Below, in pieces: positions 21,002 through 29,529 of a stretch of DNA of 64,000 bases (its first letter is position 1; each line of letters begins with the position of its first letter). Both the position numbers and the translations under genes were made by a program. The stretch is from Capnocytophaga sp. (GTDB taxonomy: Bacteria; Bacteroidota; Bacteroidia; Flavobacteriales; Flavobacteriaceae), in assembly GCA_030530525.1 (NCBI GenBank), contig JAUMUT010000001.1, positions 4,412 through 68,411 of the forward strand, given 5' to 3'. Below the pieces are notes generated by a model. It did no database searches. It saw nothing but the letters and a program-made list of their open reading frames with translations, and had not been told where the DNA came from.

Positions 21002-21478
21002 TTAAAATCTAAAATGAGAGAACGCTTTGTTTGCCTCTGCCATTTTGTGAGTATCCATTCTTTTCTTCACTGCTGCACCTTCTTCTTTTGCGGCAGATAA
21101 TATTTCGCCAGCCAATTTTTGTGCCATAGATTTCTCGTTTCTTTTACGAGCGTACCCAATAAGCCATTTCATAGCCATAGACACTTTGCGGTCTGGACGA
21201 ATTTGCATTGGTATTTGGAAAGTAGCTCCACCTACACGGCGAGAACGTACTTCTACGTGTGGCATAACGTTTGACAACGCATCTTTCCATACTTCCAAAG
21301 CCGTTTTTTCATCATTGTTTTTTTTCTGTTCTACAATGTCAATAGCATCATAGAAAACCTTAAAAGCCACCGACTTTTTACCATCCCACATTAAGTTATT
21401 CACAAAACGTGTAACTAATTGGTCATTAAATTTAGGATCTGGTAAAAGAGGTCTTTTCTTAGCCTGTCTTTTTCTCAT
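21002..21478 (-). CDS. rpsG: 30S ribosomal protein S7
   Basis: S7, 158 residues, organiser of the 30S head at the E site. [20 protein letters not shown] and [20 protein letters not shown] are signatures; the protein ends [14 protein letters not shown]. It lies 25 bp after rpsL and 13 bp before fusA. Confidence 0.98.
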   Translation of the reverse strand: MRKRQAKKRPLLPDPKFNDQLVTRFVNNLMWDGKKSVAFKVFYDAIDIVEQKKNNDEKTALEVWKDALSNVMPHVEVRSRRVGGATFQIPMQIRPDRKVSMAMKWLIGYARKRNEKSMAQKLAGEILSAAKEEGAAVKKRMDTHKMAEANKAFSHFRF

Positions 21479-21503
21479 TTCTTTGTGTTAAAAGATTTTT
21501 AAA

Positions 21504-21917
21504 TTACTTTTTCTTTCCTTTTGCTGGAGCAGCTGGTGTTTGTCCTGGTTTTGGGCGTTTTGCTCCGTATTTTGAACGGCGTTGAGTTCTTCCATTAACT
21601 CCCGCTGTATCCAAAGCTCCACGCACGATGTGATAACGAACACCTGGTAAATCTTTTACCCTTCCGCCTCTTACCAATACTATCGAGTGCTCTTGAAGGT
21701 TGTGTCCTTCTCCTGGAATGTATGCGTTTACTTCATTACCATTAGTCAAACGAACACGCGCTACTTTACGCATTGCTGAGTTTGGTTTTTTTGGTGTAGT
21801 GGTATAAACACGAGTACACACTCCTCTTCGTTGAGGACACGAATCCAAAGCAGCCGATTTACTCTTCTTAGTAATTGTGGCTCTTCCTTTTCGTACTAAT
21901 TGTGAAATTGTTGGCAT
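21504..21917 (-). CDS. rpsL: 30S ribosomal protein S12
   Basis: S12, 137 residues, at the decoding centre. [20 protein letters not shown] and [20 protein letters not shown] are diagnostic. The classic streptomycin-resistance positions are wild type: K43 and K44 in the PKKPNS loop, and K88 with P91 in KDLPG. D89 is the residue that is methylthiolated in some bacteria. A Lys/Pro/Ala tail ends the protein. It is the first gene of the cluster, with a full promoter just upstream. Confidence 0.98.
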   Translation of the reverse strand: MPTISQLVRKGRATITKKSKSAALDSCPQRRGVCTRVYTTTPKKPNSAMRKVARVRLTNGNEVNAYIPGEGHNLQEHSIVLVRGGRVKDLPGVRYHIVRGALDTAGVNGRTQRRSKYGAKRPKPGQTPAAPAKGKKK

Positions 21918-21955
21918 ATTTTTTAATAAAATTAAAATATTTCTTTAAGCGAGGG

Positions 21956-21987
21956 CAAAGATAAAAACTTTTTTTTTATCTACCAAA
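21956..21987 (-). promoter_or_regulatory. Promoter of the ribosomal protein cluster
   Basis: TATCTTTG (21956-21963) with TTTG (21984-21987) 20 bases upstream fits TTTG-N(17-23)-TAnnTTTG well. It lies 39 bases before the rpsL ATG and could drive the whole str-S10-spc-alpha cluster. Confidence 0.75.
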
Positions 21988-22198
21988 TATAAACTGCTTA
22001 TTCTCAATATTTTTTGGCTTCGTTTTTTTACTTTTTTTGTTGTAAAAAATATTTTACTCTTATGTTTATTTGTAAAATATTTTTCAATTTGCTGATTTTT
22101 AATTATTTACAAAATAAAACTTTCTTTATTCTATTGATAATCAAAGTGAAAAAGTTTTTGTTTTTTATTCAAAAAAGTTATTAACAATTTTATAATAA

Positions 22199-22230
22199 AA
22201 AAATCTGCACTAAAAAAAGTACAGATTTTT
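22199..22230 (-). terminator. Terminator after the LRR lipoprotein gene
   Basis: AAAAATCTG / CAGATTTTT with ACT / AGT pairs continuing inside after one mismatch, 22 bases past the stop. A-T runs flank both arms, so it may work in both directions. Confidence 0.7.
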
Positions 22231-22252
22231 CCACTAAAACTTAATCACAATA

Positions 22253-24232
22253 TTAATTACATTCTGCTTTTATAGCATCTTTGGAATAACTTGTTTTTGC
22301 TTTTAAAGTTTCTACCAAAGTAGAAGGAACTTTTACACACTGAATGGTCATATTATTACGAATATCTACCTTTGTAAGATTTTTACATAAGCTCAAATCC
22401 AATCTTTGTAAATTTCTTGCTTGGATATCTACCGAAGTAATAGCCGTTAAGCCTGTTGTATTGGCATTAAGAATACTATTGTTAGTAAAGGTTATTTTTT
22501 GTAAATTCACAAATGGTCGTAAATCTATTGTAGTAACACTTGCTCCTATTTCCAATTCGGTTACATTAATAAAGTATTCCAAACCAGCAAGATTTGTTAT
22601 TCTTGAATCTATAAGAGACAATTTTCCTCTAAAATTTGCAGCTTCTTGCTTAGTAATAGCGTCTGTTCTCTCTATTTTATTAGGGAAAGCAGTGCGGAAT
22701 ATAATTCCTCTTAAAACCTCATCAGGAATAGTAACAATGCCCGACTCACCTCCTGCATTAGTTTTATAAAATATTCCTTTATTCCCTGCATCGGTTATAT
22801 TTAATTTATCTGCTAATGCTTGGTTTGCTACATAAATAGTTGTTAAATTAGAGTTGGAAAGATTACTTTCTCCTGGCATAGACCTTTTTACTTGAATATA
22901 TGGAGCTTCGTCAGTGGTGATGCTCAAATTAGAAATATCCAAAGTTCCACTTAAATTATTTCCTATCAAATTAAGTTGTTTAATGGTAGAAAGCCCACTT
23001 AAATCAATAGTAGTAAGATTATTTTTTTGAAGAACTAATTTATTCAAAACAGGCAATCCGCTAAAATTAACAACCGTAATTTGATTATTTAGTAATTCTA
23101 ATGTTTTTAGCGAAGGTAAATCACGAACAATAATGTCTCTTATGTTATTTCCTCCTAACTGAATAGTTTCTAAGCGAGAAAACTCTTTAAGAACAATATT
23201 TGTATTTTTAAATATTTGATTTTCAATTCGTATAGAAGTAATATTAGAAAAATAAATTAAATCTGAAATATCTTCTACTGCATTTTCAGATGCGAGGCAA
23301 CGAATTTCGCCTGTAAAAGCTAAGGCTTCTTGCTTGGTAATTTCGCCGTCATTATTAGTATCCACTCTTGAAGAATTACCTTTTTGAGAATTGATGATAC
23401 ATTCTTTTAGTTTTTGGTTAATATTAAGAATTTCATCAACTGCATCGGTATTTGTATATTTATGCGTACTATCTTGAATATTAAACAAATTTGCTTTTTC
23501 CTTAGTAGCAACTTTTATTCCTGTAATGCCACTATTGGAACCACCTTTTAGAATTTCTACGGTGTTAAGAGCGGTTAGCTTAGAGAAATCTAAAAAGCCA
23601 GAAATATTATTATTTTTCGCTTTAATATCTTGCAAGCGAGTAAGGCTACCAATATTTAATTTGGTTAATTGGTTGCTATTCACTTCTAATTTTTCTAAAT
23701 TTGTGAAAAATTCAATTCCTGTAAGGTCTTTTATTCCTTTATCATTTAAGTATAAAGCGGTAGGTGCTTTTGCTTCGGCAATGGTTATTTTTCCGTCTTT
23801 TGGAGAAATGTCCCATTGTGCTAATGCATTTTTAAAATTTGCATCTGGTATATTTATTCCTTCTTCTAAAAGAGGCACCCAATTGTTTCCTTCTTTTTTG
23901 TATAGTTGATTATCGGTTTTATTTAGGTAATATTTTGAGCTGATAGAAGAAGTAGGTGCTCCTTCCCCTAAATAAATATCGCCATCGGTATAGCTACTTA
24001 TAGAGGCAATTGCTGTCCAAGAAGAACCTTTTTTCTGATACAAAACTTTACTTGCAGTATCAAAATAATAACTTCCTGCGGTAGCCGAAGAAGGGGCTAC
24101 ATTTCCTTTGCTAACATATTCTGTAGTTGAAGGACTTGGGTCTGTTGGATTATCTCCTCCTGATTTGGAACAGCCAACGCTCACTATTGTTCCTAACAAA
24201 AGTGCAAAACCTATTTGCTTTAACTTTTTCAT
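22253..24232 (-). CDS. Leucine-rich-repeat lipoprotein
   Basis: Envelope lipoprotein of 659 residues. A signal peptide ends in the lipobox VSVGC with Cys21. Two related modules of about 40 residues follow: GSYYFDTASKVLYQKKGSSW (53-72), then a second with KYYLNKTDNQLYKKEGNNW (100-118). The rest consists of three blocks, each opening with an amphipathic segment (IPDANFKNALAQW, 128-140, in the first) and continuing as irregular leucine-rich repeats (DLTGIEFFTNLEKLEVNSNQ). One block carries a complete EF-hand-like loop, DTNNDGEITKQE (291-302), which may bind calcium. Such proteins are often surface adhesins or binding proteins, but the ligand cannot be read. The residues after Cys21 (SKSGG) do not match the QKDDE-like surface-export signal. 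It has its own promoter and terminator. Confidence 0.85.
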   Translation of the reverse strand: MKKLKQIGFALLLGTIVSVGCSKSGGDNPTDPSPSTTEYVSKGNVAPSSATAGSYYFDTASKVLYQKKGSSWTAIASISSYTDGDIYLGEGAPTSSISSKYYLNKTDNQLYKKEGNNWVPLLEEGINIPDANFKNALAQWDISPKDGKITIAEAKAPTALYLNDKGIKDLTGIEFFTNLEKLEVNSNQLTKLNIGSLTRLQDIKAKNNNISGFLDFSKLTALNTVEILKGGSNSGITGIKVATKEKANLFNIQDSTHKYTNTDAVDEILNINQKLKECIINSQKGNSSRVDTNNDGEITKQEALAFTGEIRCLASENAVEDISDLIYFSNITSIRIENQIFKNTNIVLKEFSRLETIQLGGNNIRDIIVRDLPSLKTLELLNNQITVVNFSGLPVLNKLVLQKNNLTTIDLSGLSTIKQLNLIGNNLSGTLDISNLSITTDEAPYIQVKRSMPGESNLSNSNLTTIYVANQALADKLNITDAGNKGIFYKTNAGGESGIVTIPDEVLRGIIFRTAFPNKIERTDAITKQEAANFRGKLSLIDSRITNLAGLEYFINVTELEIGASVTTIDLRPFVNLQKITFTNNSILNANTTGLTAITSVDIQARNLQRLDLSLCKNLTKVDIRNNMTIQCVKVPSTLVETLKAKTSYSKDAIKAECN

Positions 24233-24262
24233 ATCGTGTGAGTTTTAGTTTATAATTTGGGG

Positions 24263-24292
24263 CAAAGGTAATTAAATATTTTAATTATGCAA
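24263..24292 (-). promoter_or_regulatory. Promoter of the LRR lipoprotein gene
   Basis: TACCTTTG (24263-24270) with TTG (24290-24292) 19 bases upstream on the minus strand, 31 bases before the ATG. Confidence 0.65.
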
Positions 24293-24372
24293 TAAGAAAT
24301 GAAATTATTTTCAATAAAAAACAACGTTTTCCACCAATTTATCCTGTATAAAAATAACATTAAATATACAAA

Positions 24373-24404
24373 AAAAGCATCTTTTTTGTTAAAAAGACGC
24401 TTTT
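24373..24404 (-). terminator. Terminator after hemH
   Basis: Stem of 14 positions with a single mismatch (AAAAGCaTCTTTTT / AAAAAGAcGCTTTT) and a 4-base loop, followed on the minus strand by T7. It starts about 135 bases after the hemH stop, so hemH mRNA would have a long 3' tail. Confidence 0.7.
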
Positions 24405-24540
24405 ATATTGTTATTTTTTATGTTTTATTTGGTTTTTAAAGGAATAAAAAACTTTTATTTATTTTTTATTCACATTTTTTATTATTTGTTAATAACTTTA
24501 AATTTTCTTTGATTTTTTATTAATTTTTACAGCTATTTTT

Positions 24541-25551
24541 CTAAACATTTTGCCATTTTTTTATCCAATTAGCGAGAGTATCGCACCAATCGTCACGATC
24601 GTTAAGGCACGGAATGAGCTTGTATTCTTCGCCCCCTGCGTTTAGAAATTCTTCTTTGCCTTCCATTCCTATTTCTTCAATGGTTTCCAAACAATCGGAA
24701 ACAAAAGCAGGTGTTACCACAGCCAATTTTTTTATTCCTTGTTGCGCTAAATGCTCAATGGTGGCATCGGTATAAGGTTGCAACCAAGGGTTTTTCCCTA
24801 ATCGGGACTGGAAAGACATTCCGTAAGAGCCTTCTGGCAAGCCCAATTCTTTTACTACGGCTTCGGTAGTAGCGAAACACTGGTGCCGATAGCAATAATT
24901 ATGCGCTGGCGAATCGTTTTTGCAACAATTATCATCTATTTTACAATGAGATTGGGTAACGTCCGACTTGTAAATATGCCTTTCAGGAACTCCGTGATAA
25001 GAAAACAGCAAATAATCTTCGGAAAACGTTTCTTTTATAGATTGTGCCAATACCTTTATATAATCTGGACGCTCATAAAAGGCTGGTACTTCGGTTATTT
25101 TAATATTTGGATATTTTTTCTTTCGGATTTTTTCTGCCAATACAGAAATTGTTTCGGTGGTTGCCATCGCAAATTGCGGATACAACGGCACTAATAAAAT
25201 ATCTGTAACTCCTTGTTTATGAAGTGATTCTATTCCTGACTCCAAAGAAGGATTTCCGTAACGCATACCAAGCTCCACAGGGATAGAAACACGCTCTTGT
25301 ACCTTTTTCTGTAATCTTTTGGAAAGGACAATAAGTGGCGAACCCTCGTCCCACCAAACTTTTTTATAGGCTTCTGCCGAGTGTTTGGAGCGGGTATTAA
25401 CGATTATTCCTTTTACCAAAAATGCTCGCATAAGGTACGGAATATCAATAACACGCTCGTCCATCAGGAATTGGTCTAAATATTTTTTCACATCTTTTAC
25501 GGACGGAGAATCAGGCGAACCCAAATTAACCAACAAAACTCCTTTTTGCAT
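24541..25551 (-). CDS. hemH: Ferrochelatase
   Basis: Inserts iron into protoporphyrin IX, the last step of the protoporphyrin-dependent haem pathway; 336 residues. MQKGVLLVNLGSPDSPSVKD opens the family fold. LFSYHGVPERHI carries the catalytic histidine, and FVSDCLETIEEIGMEG carries the conserved acidic residues. A cysteine-rich stretch (CKIDDNCCKNDS, then CYRHQCF) lies in the middle, as in other Bacteroidetes homologues; I do not claim an iron-sulfur cluster. It is monocistronic and divergent from purK, with a -7 element 18 bases before the start. Confidence 0.96.
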   Translation of the reverse strand: MQKGVLLVNLGSPDSPSVKDVKKYLDQFLMDERVIDIPYLMRAFLVKGIIVNTRSKHSAEAYKKVWWDEGSPLIVLSKRLQKKVQERVSIPVELGMRYGNPSLESGIESLHKQGVTDILLVPLYPQFAMATTETISVLAEKIRKKKYPNIKITEVPAFYERPDYIKVLAQSIKETFSEDYLLFSYHGVPERHIYKSDVTQSHCKIDDNCCKNDSPAHNYCYRHQCFATTEAVVKELGLPEGSYGMSFQSRLGKNPWLQPYTDATIEHLAQQGIKKLAVVTPAFVSDCLETIEEIGMEGKEEFLNAGGEEYKLIPCLNDRDDWCDTLANWIKKWQNV

Positions 25552-25568
25552 TTATTAAAAATTTTGCA

Positions 25569-25576
25569 CAAAATTA
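25569..25576 (-). promoter_or_regulatory. Probable hemH -7 promoter element
   Basis: TAATTTTG on the minus strand, 18 bases before the hemH ATG. No clear -33 element is seen. Confidence 0.45.
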
Positions 25577-25782
25577 CACATTTTAATATTAACTACATTT
25601 TTTTGTTATTATTTTTTTCTATAATAACATAAAACAAAATTATTTGTTAAAAAGCTAAATTATTGAATATTAATTTATTATCTTTAAATACTATTGTGAA
25701 ATATAATTTAAATTTATTGTTATTTTTAATCCAAATAAAATATTTTGTATATTTTCTATAATTAATTTCCTTTAAAAAATTG

Positions 25783-25790
25783 TATTTTTG
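25783..25790 (+). promoter_or_regulatory. Probable purK -7 promoter element
   Basis: TATTTTTG ends 15 bases before the purK ATG. No TTTG lies at a normal -33 distance. Confidence 0.5.
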
Positions 25791-25805
25791 CAAAAAAATT
25801 AGGTT

Positions 25806-26957
25806 ATGAATTATTTTTCGTCCAATTTCACCTTAGGGATTTTAGGAGGTGGGCAATTAGGAAAAATGCTTTTGTACGAAACTCGGAAATATGATATTCG
25901 TACCAAAGTGCTTGACCCGAGTGCTGATGCGCCTTGCCGAATAGCTTGCAACGAATTTGTTCAAGGAGATTTGTTAGATTTTGACACGGTTTATCAATTC
26001 GGGAAAAATGTAGATGTGCTTACTTTTGAAATTGAAAATGTAAATGTAGAAGCCTTAGAAAAGCTCGAAAAAGAAGGTGTTTTGGTATATCCTTCGGCTA
26101 AAAATTTACGAATTATTCAAAATAAAGGCGCTCAAAAATTATTTTATAAAGAAAAAAACATTGCAACAGCTGATTTTCAGCGTTTTAGTTCATTAGAAGA
26201 ATTAAAAAATAATAGCAATAACCTAAGATTTCCGTTCGTTTGGAAAAGTACCCGATTTGGCTACGATGGCAACGGAGTGAAAATTATCCGAACGCTTAAC
26301 GACCTTTCGGCTTTGCCAAATACAGAATGCATAGCAGAACAACTCATTGATTTTCAGACAGAACTTGCCGTTATCGTAGCACGAAACCCAAAGGGAGAAA
26401 CAAAAACATATCCTGTGGTAGAAATGGAATTTCACCCAGAAGCCAACCAAGTGGAATATGTTATTTGCCCTGCTAGAATACCCACAGAAATAGCCGAAAA
26501 AGCACAAATATTAGCCCTACAAGTATCCGAAGCCTTCCAAAATGTAGGACTTTTGGCTGTGGAAATGTTTTTAACCAAAGAAGGAGAGGTATTGGTGAAT
26601 GAAGTTGCGCCTCGCCCGCACAATTCGGGGCATTATAGCATTGAAGCGAGCTACACCAACCAGTTTGAACAGCATTTGCGAGCTATTTTAAATCTCCCAT
26701 TGGGGAAAACAGAAAGTAAAGTGGCGGGTGTAATGGTTAATTTGGTAGGCGAAGAAGGATTTGTAGGCGATGTTATTTATGAAAATATGGAAAAAGTGTT
26801 GGCTTTGGATGGTGTTACTCCGCATATTTATGGGAAAAGGCAAACACGTCCTTTCCGAAAAATGGGACATATAACCATTGTAAATCAAGACATTAGCAAA
26901 GCGAGAGAAATAGCAGCTAAGGTTAAAGAAACAATTCGGGTTATTAGTAAAAAATAA
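25806..26957 (+). CDS. purK: N5-carboxyaminoimidazole ribonucleotide synthase
   Basis: ATP-grasp enzyme of purine biosynthesis that carboxylates AIR to N5-CAIR using bicarbonate and ATP; 383 residues. The nucleotide-binding start is LGILGGGQLGKMLLYETRKY. The ATP-grasp core has FPFVWKSTRFGYDGNGVKII and VNEVAPRPHNSGHYSIEASY, the latter holding the family's substrate-contacting residues. Its partner PurE is not in the window. It is a single gene, with divergent hemH upstream and the dcuB promoter downstream. Confidence 0.96.
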   Translation: MNYFSSNFTLGILGGGQLGKMLLYETRKYDIRTKVLDPSADAPCRIACNEFVQGDLLDFDTVYQFGKNVDVLTFEIENVNVEALEKLEKEGVLVYPSAKNLRIIQNKGAQKLFYKEKNIATADFQRFSSLEELKNNSNNLRFPFVWKSTRFGYDGNGVKIIRTLNDLSALPNTECIAEQLIDFQTELAVIVARNPKGETKTYPVVEMEFHPEANQVEYVICPARIPTEIAEKAQILALQVSEAFQNVGLLAVEMFLTKEGEVLVNEVAPRPHNSGHYSIEASYTNQFEQHLRAILNLPLGKTESKVAGVMVNLVGEEGFVGDVIYENMEKVLALDGVTPHIYGKRQTRPFRKMGHITIVNQDISKAREIAAKVKETIRVISKK

Positions 26958-26990
26958 TTTATCTTTTTTTATTTTCTGATAAAAATCATT

Positions 26991-27019
26991 TTTGAATTTA
27001 ATAAAAACTTGTACTTTTG
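26991..27019 (+). promoter_or_regulatory. Promoter of the dcuB-asparaginase-porin group
   Basis: TTTG (26991-26994), 17 bases, then TACTTTTG (27012-27019), a full match to the Bacteroidetes consensus. The leader to dcuB is about 50 bases. Confidence 0.7.
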
Positions 27020-27073
27020 TTAAGAATTTAAAGGATTTTGTTATAGAAACCTTTTTATTGATCTGTTAGAATT

Positions 27074-28399
27074 ATGATTTATATTGAATTAATTATTGTT
27101 TTGCTTGCTATTTTCATTGGGGCGCGAGTTGGAGGTATTGGGCTTGGCATTTTCGGAATGATTGGGCTTGGTATTTTAGTTTTCGGCTTTGGGTTAAAAC
27201 CTGGCAAAGCTCCGATAGATGTAATGTTAATGATTGTAGCTGTAATAACAGCAGCATCTTCTTTGCAAGCGGCAGGCGGGTTGGATTATTTGGTAAAAGT
27301 AGCGGAAAAAATCCTTAGGAAAAATCCTTCAATGATTACTTTTTTAGCTCCTTTAGTATGTTATTTCTTTACTTTATTTTCAGGAACGGGACATATTGCT
27401 TATTCTCTTTTGCCCATTATTTCTGAAATTGCTACCGATAGCAAGGTACGACCAGAGCGACCTTTGTCTATCTCAGTAATTGCTTCACAACAAGCCATTA
27501 CGGCAAGCCCTATTTCGGCAGCAACGGCAGCACTTCTTAGCGCAGAATTGTTAGGCTCTAAGGGAATTACGCTTAGTAATATATTAATGGTGTGTATTCC
27601 TGCAACTCTTGTGGGCGTTATTGTTGGAGCAATTGCGGCGAGTTTTATTGGAGTACCGTTAGAGAAAGACCCTGAATATCAGCGAAGACTGCGTGAAGGT
27701 CTTTTGGAAAAAGAAAATGAACACATTAAGAAAATGCCCCCAGAGGAAACCCAAAAAGCACAAATTTCGGTAGTTATTTTCCTTTTAGGCGTGCTTTCTA
27801 TTGTTCTTTTTGGTTCTATTGATAGTATGCGACCTTCTTTTATGGTAGATGGCGAAATAGTGAAACTTGGAATGCCAGAAATTATAGAAATAATAATGAT
27901 GTCTGTGGCAGGATTTATTTTAATATTCTCTCGTACAGATGTTTCTAAGGCAGTGAAGGGTTCTGTTTTTATTGCAGGAATGCAAGCTGTTATCGCTATT
28001 TTCGGTATTGCGTGGATGGGTGATACTTTTTTTAAAGGAAATTTGAGCTTCTTCCAAGAACATATAGAAAGTATTGTAACACATTATCCGTTTTTGTTTG
28101 CGATAGCTCTTTTTGTGATGTCTATTTTGCTATTTAGCCAAGCCTCTACCGTGCAAACACTTTATCCGTTAGGGATACAATTGGGCATTGCGCCGATGGC
28201 TTTGGTAGCGATGTTCCCAGCGGTGAATGGTTATTTCTTTATCCCGAATTATCCAACCGTAGTAGCAGCGATAAACTTTGACCGAACGGGTTCTACACGA
28301 ATAGGAAAATACGTTCTGAACCATTCGTTCCAAATACCTGGTTTTGTGGCAACTATTGTAGCAATAGCTGTGGGTTATTTAATCATAATGTTTATGTAA
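27074..28399 (+). CDS. dcuB: Anaerobic C4-dicarboxylate transporter (Dcu family)
   Basis: Inner-membrane carrier of 441 residues with about ten to twelve hydrophobic segments. RVGGIGLGIFGMIGLGILVF and FSGTGHIAYSLLPIISEIAT are Dcu-family stretches, as is ISVIASQQAITASPISAATA. Dcu proteins exchange fumarate, malate or aspartate for succinate during anaerobic respiration; the aspartate/fumarate preference cannot be read here. The asparaginase gene follows by 60 bp and a porin gene after that, which suggests that asparagine-derived aspartate is imported and succinate exported. DcuA would be an alternative name. Confidence 0.9.
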   Translation: MIYIELIIVLLAIFIGARVGGIGLGIFGMIGLGILVFGFGLKPGKAPIDVMLMIVAVITAASSLQAAGGLDYLVKVAEKILRKNPSMITFLAPLVCYFFTLFSGTGHIAYSLLPIISEIATDSKVRPERPLSISVIASQQAITASPISAATAALLSAELLGSKGITLSNILMVCIPATLVGVIVGAIAASFIGVPLEKDPEYQRRLREGLLEKENEHIKKMPPEETQKAQISVVIFLLGVLSIVLFGSIDSMRPSFMVDGEIVKLGMPEIIEIIMMSVAGFILIFSRTDVSKAVKGSVFIAGMQAVIAIFGIAWMGDTFFKGNLSFFQEHIESIVTHYPFLFAIALFVMSILLFSQASTVQTLYPLGIQLGIAPMALVAMFPAVNGYFFIPNYPTVVAAINFDRTGSTRIGKYVLNHSFQIPGFVATIVAIAVGYLIIMFM

Positions 28400-28459
28400 C
28401 ACCTCTGCCCCTAATCCCTAAACAGAAACTAATAACTAAAATTATATATGTTACCATTA

Positions 28460-29503
28460 ATGAAAAAAATTGCCCTTTCATTACTGATGTTAATGTCTGT
28501 GGCAGTCTTTGGACAAAAACCAAAGATACGTATTTTAGCAACTGGCGGAACAATCGCAGGAGTTAGCAAATCTAATACCGAAACCAATTACAAAGCCGGA
28601 GAATTAGGTATTTATCAGCTATTAGATGCCGTTCCAGAAGTAAAAAACATTGCCGACATCAGTGGAGAACAAATTGTGAAAATTGGCTCACAAGATATGA
28701 ATGATGAGGTATGGCTAAAACTTGCTAAACGTATTAACGAATTGTTAAACAAAGAAGGTTATGACGGCGTAGTTATCACTCACGGAACAGATACTATGGA
28801 AGAAACCGCCTATTTCCTTAACCTTACCGTTCATAGCAAAAAACCTGTGGTGCTTGTAGGAGCTATGCGCCCTGCAACAGGAATGAGTGCCGACGGGCCT
28901 CTGAATTTATACAATGCTGTGGTAGTGGCTACCGACAAAAATGCTGCTGGACGTGGCGTTATGGTTGCTATGAATGATATTGTACTCGATGCCAAAGATG
29001 TAATAAAAACCAACACTACTGCGGTAGAAACTTTCCAAGGGGCAAATTATGGCAAATTGGCATACATCCATAACGGGAAAGTATTTTTCAATCGTACGCC
29101 AGAGAACAAACACACCTATCAGTCTGTATTTGATGTAGATAATCTAAAACAATTACCAAAAGTAGGCATCGTGTATAGCTATTCTAACGTGTCTGAATTG
29201 CCTATGAAGGCTTTCATTGATGCAAAATTTGATGGAATAGTACACGCTGGTGTTGGTAACGGAAATTTATATCATACCATTTTTGATTTGGCTGTAAAAG
29301 CAAGACAAAAAGGCATTCAGTTTGTGCGCTCTTCTCGTGTGCCTACTGGGGCTACTACCTTAGATGCCGAAGTAGATGACGCTAAGTTTCAATTTGTTGC
29401 ATCTCAAACTCTTAACCCTCAAAAGGCTCGTGTTTTATTAATGCTTGCCCTTACTAAAACGAAAGATTGGAAACAAATTCAGGATTATTTTAACGAATAT
29501 TAA
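28460..29503 (+). CDS. ansB: Periplasmic L-asparaginase, type II
   Basis: Hydrolyses L-asparagine to aspartate and ammonia. With the start at 28460 it has 347 residues and a clear signal peptide (MKKIALSLLMLMSVAVFGQ). An ATG four codons earlier would only add MLPL in front of the basic N region, so I prefer the later one. ILATGGTIAG carries the first catalytic threonine, THGTDTMEET the second Thr-Asp pair, and GAMRPATGMSADGP the conserved region that follows. The periplasmic location fits the neighbouring porin (outer membrane entry) and Dcu carrier (inner membrane). Confidence 0.95.
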   Translation: MKKIALSLLMLMSVAVFGQKPKIRILATGGTIAGVSKSNTETNYKAGELGIYQLLDAVPEVKNIADISGEQIVKIGSQDMNDEVWLKLAKRINELLNKEGYDGVVITHGTDTMEETAYFLNLTVHSKKPVVLVGAMRPATGMSADGPLNLYNAVVVATDKNAAGRGVMVAMNDIVLDAKDVIKTNTTAVETFQGANYGKLAYIHNGKVFFNRTPENKHTYQSVFDVDNLKQLPKVGIVYSYSNVSELPMKAFIDAKFDGIVHAGVGNGNLYHTIFDLAVKARQKGIQFVRSSRVPTGATTLDAEVDDAKFQFVASQTLNPQKARVLLMLALTKTKDWKQIQDYFNEY

Positions 29504-29529
29504 TTTTTTTCTAACCAAAATTAATTTTT

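Larger units (their letters stand above)
21918..22252. other. Intergenic region between rpsL and the LRR lipoprotein gene
   Basis: 335 bases, very AT-rich. It holds the rpsL promoter at its right-hand boundary with rpsL and the terminator of the LRR lipoprotein gene (22199-22230). I see no ORF, tRNA or repeat in the rest. Confidence 0.7.
24233..24540. other. Intergenic region between hemH and the LRR lipoprotein gene
   Basis: 308 bases, AT-rich. It contains the hemH terminator (24373-24404) and the LRR-gene promoter (24263-24292). Nothing else is recognisable. Confidence 0.7.
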
